Shown here: positions 27,401 to 39,400 of the stretch, in pieces
Numbering within the stretch: the first letter of the stretch is position 1
Layout of the letters: each line of letters starts with the position of its first letter
Assembly (NCBI GenBank): GCA_031841125.1
Contig: CM063106.1
Location: forward strand, 1,860,001 to 1,924,000
DNA length: 64,000 nt
Direction of reading: 5' to 3'
Source: Acanthococcus lagerstroemiae
Taxonomy: Eukaryota; Arthropoda; Insecta; Hemiptera; Eriococcidae
Program-made: the position numbers and the translations under genes
The notes under the pieces: generated by a model
What the model saw: the letters and a program-made list of their open reading frames with translations, nothing else
The model's database searches: none
What the model was told of the DNA's origin: nothing

Positions 27401-30400
27401 GCGATACACTTGGCAAAATTTTAAGAAAGTAGAACGCGAGAAGCTTTTCGTCGAATATTTGTACGAACTGTGATTGCGATGATACTCGAGCGCTTCTTGA
27501 GAAAGATTGCGACTACTACCAACTATAATCCCGGTTTCGCGCAACTGTAGTAAGATATTCACACAGACATAGGTCCGCAGATCTCAGTTAGGACAAATAA
27601 TAAATATTACGATAGTTAGCGCCGTATTTCATTCGCCGCTGAAACGTTTGATATGCCGTAGCCGAGTTGTCGGGGCTAAATTTGATTCAGCGATAAATGA
27701 ATTATAGACTCTGAATCGGCGACCATTTTTGTCGTTCTTGCAGCGGATATTCGTCGATAGATTTAGCAACATTTACGTGGCACATCCATCCAATCGGTAA
27801 ATGAAACGCTGAAAAATTCTCGAAAACGGTCGCTGATTGATTCTGTGTTTCACTCGCTAATTCAAATTTAGTCCCAACGACCAGACTACCGGCCGCGATT
27901 CTGGGGGAAATCGTTCATCACCAGTAACTACCAAGGCAGGAGCTTACTAGATAGGACAGGGATCCGCGGGTGAAGGCACAGCTAATGAGCTGAGAGTAGC
28001 CGTGGATCGAATCAGAGGACAGAGAAAAGCCTCGAGGTCGAATATTATAACTACGCTGGCCTGGAAACTGATCTACTCGCTACATACCTACTATACCAAC
28101 TGTCTAGAACAGAGCCATTTTGCGTTTTCCGACGATATGGAAGACAGCGAGACTGGTCCTGCTCCGCAAAAGCAATAACAAGCCCAAGTGCGTGCTCTCC
28201 TCATACCGCCCCTGTATCTGCCGAATGATGTAGGCAGGTAACTGAAGCGAGTTGTTGCTTTGCGGATAAAAGCGCGTGTCACTTCTAAAAGTGGGCTGTC
28301 GAAATCCTAGTATGGCTTTCGAGCGGGTCAGTCGACCAATAGCGATCATGAGAAGCTACCAGGTGGACAGAAAACTGACGTATGTAAACGCGGAAGACCA
28401 CCAAGTCCAGCAGATCATCACAGCAGATGTACCCAGGAATCGATATGAAAACTACTGTAGTGGAACTGGTCTTTCAATAAAGTCCTCTGGCTCACACTTC
28501 TGAGAAGGACCCAGGTCATCTACTTTGTTAGCGACAATCTTGCAGAAGTGAGGTCCAAGCAGGAGATCACAGCAAGTTCGTGCTCAGTATCAAGATGATG
28601 TCGTACGCAGGCGAATTGTTTAAAAATGGCTGCTCAGGAGAGAAAAGCCGTCCTTTTTCAATAGCGGAAATGGAGTATGCCATAATCTCTCGACCCAGTT
28701 GTCTTACAGCTCATGGATGGTGGAAAGGAATACTAAATTCGCGGATTAATATACGGATATTTACAGAAACGGGCTTAATTTTTTCTCTACATTGATACTT
28801 TTCGCTTAAGTCTGTGAGACTAGAACTAATTTCTTCTTCGTTTACTTCTTTTGATATATTTTTAAATGGGATTTCTTTTTGGGGGATTCAAATTTTGCTT
28901 TATTGGTATCCACGTTGTACAAAGTGATGGGATATAGCTTTTTTAATTTCTTTTTTATAACCTCTCTAGCTCTTATTTTTCATTTGATTTCATAATTTTT
29001 CCCTTTTGTATTTAATTTGATTCTTAGACATTTGTTCTCTTTCTACCTTTTCAGCTGTTTCGTTCATTTCTAATACGATTTCATAATTTTTTGTTAGATT
29101 TGTATTTAATTTGAATTCAAAATTTTTTATTTTGTTATTTAATTTGATTAGGGGAAAGGCGCATGATTTTATATGTATATTTTTCAGTGTATTTCTTCAA
29201 TGATACGTGCTGGCTCAAAAAGTCGGTTTTGTTTTCGCAGCTGCCAAACGTTTTTTTTTGTTTTTGTTTTATTTTATTTTTTTAAATTTCTTACGCTTAA
29301 GCCTCCTCAGCACTGCAGAGTATTATCTAAGAAGAGGGATGTACATGTACGAAGCCCAATTAATATAATTAAATTAATCGCCAACTGAACTATTTTGGGC
29401 GACATATTTCGAAAGAAATTAAGAGACTACACAAAAATACTCTCGACGATTCAATATAAATTAAACTGGAGGTTTTGAAAACGAGAATATTTGAAGAGAC
29501 GAATGTCTAAAGTCAAGGTATTTATAGGGGTGAACTGTAAATTGCACCTGTGGAAATTGGATTTTTGTTGAATTAATTTGTCCAGTTTGGCTCAGCTCCG
29601 TCAAATATTGATTTTCCCTACATGTCTATATTGGCAAATGTTCAAGGGAACTGTTGAAACGAAGATGTCCTTTAAAATTAGGATCGGGAGCGAACTGAAA
29701 CACTATTGCTAGTAAACAGACGAATGTCGCGATAAGGTTGAATGAAAAAAAAATAATAAATTGTGACGTGGGCAGGAAACAATCAGAAAACAGAACAAAA
29801 GGGTCTAATAAAAATTTCGGGAAATTGCCATCCGCACTACAGTTGTTGGTAATGCCCAAATGGAATTTATTTTCCCAAAATGCACTTGAAAATTCTAAAA
29901 ATTTTTTGGCAAATGAGTGTTGTATATCTTTTTAAGGGTTAACACGATGAAGTTCATTTCATGGAAGATTTCTGATACAGGGCCTCCTTAGATGCCCATA
30001 ATACGAGTAATAATAGGTAAATTCGAACGGACAAAAAATGAGTTTCACAGCACAAGTAAGCTAACTAGACGTCTCTACGAGAAAAGCACCCTCGCGCCAT
30101 ATAAATATAATGACGGAGTATGCTTAGCGATACCTGCATTGCAGTTGCTTAGCATAAACTATTCGCATGGACGTTGGACAAATGAGTTACGAAAGTAAAC
30201 GAATATCGCTTCCGGCTCTTAAGCTTTCGGCTTCAACCTTGCTGGTGCTCATTACAACCCCGTGGTCGACGACAAAAAAAGCTGCGAGAGCAGTATGTAC
30301 ACTCTCATTGTGCTCCTCTTTTTAGTGACCTCAAAACTGGACGACCGTTAACTTTGATATGCGTTGTTATTATAATCAGTTTACATAATTAGAAACCTCA

Positions 30401-33400
30401 GCGCACAACAAAACAATATAATATATTTCAGCTAAACTAAATATGGTGATGATCGGGTACAACATTTCAATTTTTTTGCAACACCAACCGACGACGAGTC
30501 TCCCTCTCGCCCGATATACGGCGGGCGCGCATCATGGTGGCCGAATTTGATGAAGCAGCCTCGTCGAGAAGTTGGTCGGTTCGTCGTTTTGCTCGCCGTA
30601 CGCGTACGATGCACGAGTCGCGTAACGCGCGCTGCCTGCAATGGCCCTTAGTCTGGCTACGAGTAGAAATGGAGGCGCGTGGTCACCAAAAAGAAAATAA
30701 ACGAGTAACTTGACTACGCTGCTGCTAGCAGTACAGCGTAGCAGCGTTGGGAAATATAATACGAATTACGAAAACGAAAACATCTGACGCCCACTCTAGC
30801 TGACACGAAAATTATACTATTCGGTTTTGAAATTTTATTGTCCATTCGTGTTAGTTTGGCAGATTAGAAATGCGTTTCTTAAAATACCCGTACTTGACGG
30901 CGTTCTTCCGAAAGAGGCGACAGGTCGAGCGTGAGTCTATTTTTGAGCGGATTAAAAGACGGCGCGTCGTATTTTCCTCCTGTATGGTTTTTCTCTAATA
31001 ACGATACGGTACAGTACGGTACCGCCAACATCGTATTATACTCGTAGTTGTTACGACACATATGAGTGAGTAACTTACTCATCGTATCTACACACATGTA
31101 CATACTCGTAGCTACCTAAATGTAAGTACTACGAGTAGGTATCACGATTCGCACCCAGCGCACATAATTATGCATAACTAGGTAATTTCACGCGCGTTAC
31201 TTGCTCGCGTTCGTATCCGGCGAGTGATTAATTTTGTGCGCGTGAGTGAGTGTGAGTGTTTGTAAAGGCTATGTTGGACGGTCTTGCGCATAACATGCGC
31301 CTCACGATGTGAGGCTATTTTCTGTTGGGAGAATATTCTCTACAACCTCCCAGAGTTTGCTGCCTTCTTTCGACTTCTAAAACTATTTTAAATACTTCAC
31401 ACCAACCTCACCTCAGTTGCATATAAAAGTCAGCTTCCCATGGCAGTACTGACGCCACACACGCTCAGAAAGCTAGTGTGTAATGTGTGCATAATCAGAA
31501 ACTGCCAGCACACACAGATTACTCGAGTGCCTCTCATTCGTAGGCCAACCAATAAACGTTTTCTATTAAAATAGATTAAATTTGAATCGCTATTTTATCA
31601 ACTTTATCAGTTCCCGTATTAGGCCGTATCTCCAAAAAGAGAAGCTTCGAGTAAACGAAGAAAACACCTTACGCAATTGTGCATCAGTGAACGGGGTTTG
31701 TCACTTAGTCGACCAATGTTACTCGTATAAGAATTCAAGCACAAAAAAATATACTCGTAGCGTGAAGAAGAGCAATGGAAAGAGCCTAAAATGCGTAAAA
31801 TTTATTTTTAGATGATACTAACGTTTTGAAATTGCGAAAAAATTGAGATAGGGCCTATATGCGCTACGCCATCGATATCTGTATACCCTGGCGTTATCGG
31901 CGAATCGCCTTGTCGCTTCTTTACGCATCTACGAGAATCTTGTCTTCTTGTCTATAGTTCTTCACTTTATTCGAAGATTTGAGAGCATAATCGTCACATA
32001 ATTAATAACTAATTACCGGGTTGGCTCCAATTTTCAATGAAATAAAACAAATTATTCGATTAACGGAACAGTTTCAGAGTCTTAACCTAGCAGAATTTCA
32101 CGAAGTCCGAATGAGGTTTATTAAGTGTATACGGCACCTAATGAATGTTAAGAAATCTCTATAGAATAAGACTTGATAAGTCTGTTTACATAGTCCTGGT
32201 ATATGTTTCACGAGTTCTAATTGATTTCTGAACGTCCAAACGAGTTTTGAATTCTTAAACTAAACTGAATGAGTCTCCATGACACGTCTTAAGTCTTAAC
32301 GCGTGTTCCAAAAGAATCGCAACGTAGTTTACTAATAAGTCTTATTAGAATTTGAACCGCATTTTACAAACGTTAATAGAGTTGTAACAGTCTATCAAAT
32401 CTTAACATCCTTTATTATTGTAAACTAGTTTGGCCATCGCAGCTGTGACTCCTGGGCATTTTTCTAAATCTTAATTTACGAGTAGTATCGATCAAAAAAT
32501 CTTATCAGTGTCTTAATATTATGTTTTAATTGAGCTCTAACAAGTTGCAACGTAGTCTTGTTAAGTCATTTGGTTATCTTTATTTATTTATTTATTTAAT
32601 TAGTATTTGAATCCCCCCCCCCACAGGTTCCCGAGGGTCCCACTGATAGGAAGGGACAGTAGTTACAATATGTACATAATTATTATCCTGAAAAACAAAA
32701 ATATAAACAAAAAAGGTACTTTTCGAAGGAAAGGTGGGGATAAAGAAGAAGGAAAAGAAGACAGAAAGAGGGAGAATGAGAAAGGCACCAGAGTAAGGGC
32801 AGATTTCAAGTACTAAGGAACAAGAAGATGGAACATTTGATTAAAAAAGAAAATGACTGTAAAGATGTAACTTAATGGGACCACGTATTCTCTTTCGACT
32901 CTAAACAGACGTGCATTGACTAGTTTTGGTTAGACAGAATCCGAAACGTTCGAACATAAAACTGATTTTCACTAAAATTATTTTTAGGCAGTTGTTGTCA
33001 CCAATTTGTAAAACAAGACTCATTGGTGTGGTGGGACGTATGGCGATGCACGCATGCCAGAGTGGCCCCTATGACACCGCACCCCCGGCCACAGGAACTA
33101 CCCTTTCGAGTATCGCATCAGAGACCGGAGGGACCATCAGTGACCGAGCGATGCAACTTAAATTTTTTCTTATTTATATATTCTGCACTATTTATTTCCA
33201 GGACAAGATTTATCGTATGTCCTATATATAGTACCTACCTTCAGGTAGAGGCGACAAATTTTAGGGGGCAGCAATTTTTTTTAAGTGCTTACACATAGAA
33301 CTTGAAAAAAATATGCGACGTTTTCGTGGTATTTTGTCAGTGGCTGCATGGAAGGCGATGACGCGGGGAAAGGGATGGTATAAAAAGCCGATTGGTAAGG

Positions 33401-36400
33401 CACGGGGCGGCAAAAACTGAAATCTCACCTTGTTTACTTTTAATGTGAATATAAAAGTAGACACTTTAGTTCGGATCAAATATTAGCCCATAGAATAAAT
33501 AAAATTTCAGATTTTATACGTTAAAATTCGTAAAGATATTGCTGCCTCAAGTTTTTAGGGAAAACTTTGAATCAGTTTGCTAATACGATTCATTAGTAGG
33601 CTAATATATTTTAAGTTTGATGCAAAATGTCGCATTTCTTATTTTTATTAATTTATTTATTAATTTAATAATTTACTTATTTATTACCGGATTAGTCGTT
33701 TTGAAGAAGACTGAACTCGCATGCATACACGATCTTGCATTTAACAAAGAGTATTTGATATGTTACACGTCGAATGATACTCTACTCGTATGTAAACATA
33801 CATGGTTATACCAAAGATCAAACTTCTATTTTCAGTGTAGTGTGTCAGTCTGAACCTGGCTTGCAATTTGATTACGTGGACTTCGTGTGCGGTGGAATAA
33901 TACGTATTTAAAGTGGACGTCTATGTTTCTAGATCAATCTACTACAGTACGTGTGATTCTTCACACAATATTTTCCTTACTGTAGACTCGAGCCTAATTA
34001 AATTAGTGGACGTCCACCGTATTAAGTTTCTTCCACAAACGCAAATTGAATGGTGGGGTATCGAAAAGCTGCTGATAGTTCCTGGCAGGGCGAGAGATGC
34101 TAATACATTTCGAAGTGCTTATAACTTTTATATCCATACAGGGACGTACCGATAGGGGAACAGGGGGGCGACTGAATCCCCCCGTAGGAATTTTTACTCA
34201 GCAGTTGGGAAGATTTACCATTTTAGTCAGACGAGTTGGAAAAATCCAACAAGTTGAAAGGTTTTCTTATTTTATTCTTTGCTTTGATACTTGAGAACTG
34301 AGTTGAGAAGTTGGGAAACTCGAAAAAGGCAAAAGGATTTCCTTCTTCTGCTTTCATACTCGGGAATTTCGAGTTGAGTTAATTGGAAGAATCCAACGGC
34401 TCAAAAGTAATTTTTTTGATGTTTTGATAATTGGGAATTCTAAGTTGAATCAGTTAGGACTTTCACAATGTTTACCCCCCCCCCCCCCCATTATGAAGTC
34501 GACTTAGAATATAACCCGAAAACGGAGGTATCAGAGTGAAAACAGAAACTTTTCTTTCCAACCGAAAAACGCGTCGAACGCGAATGCGAAATTAACGAGG
34601 AAAATATAATTTTGGATTGAAACCAAAACACTGCACTGAGCTGTAAGAAGACCTAACGAATCGGAAAATACTCGAGAGGTTTACACAATGTGGCCCCGGC
34701 GACGTTGTATTCTAAATACGTATTATAATGTAAATAAATCTGAACGTTCTCTTTCTCTACCCTACTTCGTCGTACATTTATAACGGTCGTTGCTTGTTCG
34801 TATTTCGCTCGACAGTCGATAGTTGCAATCGCAGTCATATACTCGTAGTTCAAACATTCGGACACGCTTCCCGAAAAAGTAGAATTTCCAAGTACTATCC
34901 CAAATTTCGATTCTTATTTCCACACCCTTTGTGGCAACAATCAGGCTTGTCATATTTGCTCTTCTAATCGTCTGCGCTCGTCTCGTGTCTGCGAACAAAC
35001 GGCAAATAATTCGCCGTTTGCTATTTTTGTTATATAGCTGCGCGGATGAACGATTTTTAATTCGTGTACCAACTTGTTATTTGTCGAACTCATCGTATTC
35101 GGTCGAGTGTACTTAGGGGAGCAATTTTCACACGGTGAGAACGGCTCGAACCGTGTTCAAAAGTTTTCTCACTTCACTTATTGATGCAGACTATCAAACC
35201 GTACGCGTAGCTTCTCTCATTTATAATTTTGCTCTCAACCCGAGCCCTGGAATTCGCCCGTAGCTTAAACCTATACCTATTACCTACATGATTCGTAGCG
35301 AACTCGATCGGTTCTCATCATGATCGACCGATAAGATTATTTTGTCAGTTTTCGATAACACGTAATTTTTTGAGCAAAGTAACACGGACTACGATCGAGA
35401 GATGTGCTCAATTCGGAATATGTAATCAGGTGAAAAAATCGAATACTTAATTCCAAATTCCTCGGAAACAATAAATTTTCTCAGCGGCTATTGGACTGGA
35501 ACTCCGTATTTGTGGCGTGCATTATCGAAAATAGCTCCATCCCGTCTTTCGTAGAAATCGAAAGTTCACGCCCTCGTTTGGGACATATGAAAAAGTTTTC
35601 GTTCACAATCTGCTCTTTCCCTGCAAAATCATTCGTCCAAGTCAGCCATTTTGATGAAACCAGCTGTATTTGAGTTTTGTCATATAACATCTTCGTGAGA
35701 GCGCATCTGTGCGGTTTGCATTTCCAATCATCTCCGTTTAATTTGGCGGGGAGGATTCGGTGGGGACCGATTTGGCGGGAAAATCTGGTTCAATTTGGCA
35801 TGGACGAAGCCAGCCCTAATTCAATGTGACGTTTGTTTTTCCCCTCTAACGAATGAACGAGTCAACTACAAGAACGAACAAGAGTGAACATTGTAACATT
35901 TTTGATTTACAGATACTTTATGCAACCTGTTGCTGCATGACAGAGATGAGAGCACATGAAAGCGAAGTGCACACTGCACAGTACTGTAAGAAGTTGATGT
36001 ATTTGTCAGTGTATGATCTTGAACGCTGTAGTTTGTTATCATTATCACCAAATTTGCTATAGAAATTTTTTACCGCCAAATCAACACTCCGCCGAATTAA
36101 TCTCCTGCCACATTGAACCACTCCCGCCAAATTAAACTAAACTCATTTCCAACATTTTCAGTTTTACTATCTTTCCAATACAATCAAGCAAACTGATCAA
36201 TACCGTTGAGAAGTACAAATCACGTACGTTTTTCGTTTTTCTGTAAAATTTAAAAAGATGGATCGAACTGGTTTCAATTATAAATGCCTCATTTGTAGCT
36301 GACCAACGCAAACTGCGCTATGTATGTAAATAAACGCATATTATCCGCATGGTATACGAGTATATCACGTTATGTCCATTCCCTGTTTTTCATTTAAAGT

Positions 36401-39400
36401 CGGATCAATAAGGGACAAACAAAGATCTTAAAATGACAAGGTGTGGTTTATTTTAAAATATAAAAATCTCTCCCTCATCCCTCTGAAGAGGAGCCTCCTT
36501 GTACTGCCAAATTTGGAATTTCAAAGAAAAAGGTATCAAAATAAAAGTAGGTATATTGGGTGTCTGGTTGCAAATAATATCGTATTAGTTTGTTGATTTA
36601 GTTTCGATTATGAGGCCAAAAGTGTTAATTTTAGACTCGGCTTTTAAAATCATTTTACTTGTTAAACTCAAAACAGAGTTGAATAAAAAATCTGATGCGA
36701 TATTTGTAATTAACGATTCAAAATACTCGTATTTCGACGCGCGGTTCGATTTTTCCAGGTTTAGTCAACTTTTTCTATTTTGTGTTCAAATTTTCACTTT
36801 TTCGATCTAAATCGAGGCTGGAATCTGATACAATATATTCGTAATCGGAATCAGTCAAGCAAACTACTCTTATTTAGATACTTTATTTCATACCTTTCCG
36901 TTTAACGTTCAAAAGTTGATGGTACTCGTAGGCTTCCCTTACGCGGTGAGGGACGGATTTTTACTCGACTGTAAGGACAGATTTTCGGTAACCTCTGTAT
37001 TCTAGGCAGTAAGCACTCTTAGGCAGTTGCCAATACCGCGAAGCTGCGAACCCATCCCGCCGAAGGTATGGTATTTATTCTTCCCGAGAGTGAGAACAGG
37101 GATGATGTAGCGACAAACAGAGCACACTCACACACGCGCACGTATCATCTTCGTTTCCTCCATGGTGGCAAAGGCTATAGAATCGTATGATTAGTTTGGA
37201 TTTTGTGCTCCTGCGTCCTCTCCGCTTTCCGCATTTTCTTGTTTGGTATCGCGATATTTGTGCTTTTCATTTGACAATACTCGTACATTGGGTAAGTGGA
37301 TTCTGCTCTTCGTGGATCACTTATCGAGTATTCGCCTTCGATAGGCTAGTCGGTTTTTGGTGATACATATGTTAGGTCAGTGCTCGGTCGACACTACTGT
37401 CTGTGGACTCGATGGTACTCGGAGAATGTTTAAGGAAGCCAGGCTCAGGCGAGACGTGCTTCCTCTGCTGATCTCCCGGTCTTGAAGTTCTTTCACGTGT
37501 ACGCTGTGGGGAAATACTGAGTGTCCTCTTTATATGGAACAGGATCGACAGAACGACTCAGTTCTGATGGATCTGCACGGTGAAGAGAGTCAGCGCAGAA
37601 CCCCACCGTTGTTCTGGCGGCATGTTGGATCCGGGACAGGTATTTTTGGATTTGTCCAACCACTCTCTAAATTTATGATAGTCTTACAAGAGCTAGTTAA
37701 GGACCTAAGTACTCATCCGTGTCTTCTTTTTTTCTGAATTACAGGTCAATATCGGGGTTACCTGGGCTAGAGTCCGTAGATGCCCACGGCGTAACTACCT
37801 TAGACTAAGCATTACGTAGATTTATTTTTAACATACATCTTCCATTCACTCACAGCGTCAATTCCTTAGGGTAATGTCGCAGTTAGTTTTAGGTCAGGTT
37901 TCACGTTTACGCATACCGCTTTTATTACACGACGAAGGAGAAAACAAACAAGACCTTGTTACTTGAAGATTTTTCTCTGTCTCGCATCGACCAAACTTTG
38001 CAGTATACCAACTCGTATGCCGGCCGTGTATGTACCTACCAGAGCAGTGCACGATACCGATATCGGTACTCGGGCGGGTATCGTATCGTTGGAGAGCGAC
38101 TACCGACTATGTAGTCGGTAGTCGTAGTCGGTAGTCGGTTTCACCGATACGATACCGAGTAATACTCGGTCGGGAATCGTTTTATGATTAGCGCTGTATT
38201 TTAGGTGGTGCAGTAATGATGCCTTATCAGTGATACTTGTTATCGTCGATACTATATCACGAAAACGACTACCTGTCGCTACAATACCGAGTATACTCGG
38301 TATCGTATTACTACTGCACCACCTAAAGGCCGGTACAGACTAACGCGCATCAACTGCAATCCAACGTGTAATGTAACATGTAACGAACAAAATTCGGGCG
38401 AATGCACGCAAGTATTTATAGACGTCCACACATGCGCGCATTCGCCCGAATTTTGTTCATTACACGCTGCATTGCAGTTGATGCGCGCTAGTCTGTACCA
38501 GCTTTAACCTACCCTAGGAGCATGGTATGAAGACAGTGGCGGATCCAGGGGGTGGGGGGCTAAAGGGGCTATAGCCCCCCCCCAAAAAAACAACAAAAAA
38601 CATGCATTCATGCTTAAAATTTTGTTTACTCTTTTTTCCTCCAATATTTAGCCCCCCCCCCCCCAAGTGTAATCCTGGATCCGCCACTGTATGAAGATGA
38701 AACGCTTGCCCCGAGATGAGTCATAATACAGCGCTAATCATAAAACGATTCCTGAACGAGTATACTCGGTATCGGTATCGTGCACTGCTCTGGTACCTAC
38801 ATATTGTTTTATAATATTATGTATTAATAGTACGTACGTAGATAGATATACATTATTCCATATTGTGTGCATTTACGGCGTTTCAATTATGCAACTTCGT
38901 TAACGACTAGGAAAGAAAGTATCCTGCAAAACGTTCGCGTGCGTCCCTTCTTCGTCAGCAGTTATTCGTAAATACACATACAGATATGTATAAGAAATTG
39001 CATATTCGAATCGCCGTAAATTGATGCGTCGAGCGGTGCAAGGCTGTTGTTTTACTGCTATCTTTTTAAACGTCGAAAGTACGTCGAAAGTAATCCTGGG
39101 ACGTTCTGAAAATACATAAAAAGTTTTTGAATCGAAAATACTCGCTTCTCATTTCAAATTTTACGGGTATTTTCGAGAAATTTTTTCATAAGGAAATCAA
39201 AGAAATTCTTTACGGCGGACAAGAGATTTCAGGGGGAAAATGTTTTCCGAGGAAAATGCTCCTCGTCTCCTAATTTTTTCATAACACCGAGGGAGCTCAA
39301 AATGGCCCTTATTCTTGGCTATTCGAATTTTATACGCCCCCCCCTTTACCCACAAAGGTCGGTTTCAACGGAAAAAAAATTCCACAAATTTTCAGATCGA

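Larger units (their letters stand above)
38040..38792. mobile_element. hAT-type foldback element, outer shell of a nested stack
   Basis: Ends CAGAGCAGTGCACGATACCG and complement, flanked by a perfect 8-bp duplication GTACCTAC (38032-38039, 38793-38800), as expected for hAT elements. Inner arms share AATCGTTTTATGATTAGCGC (38176-38195 and its complement near 38736-38755). The left arm has an extra block rich in GTAGTCG repeats. Two further elements sit inside it (38325-38505 and 38534-38689). Confidence 0.82.
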
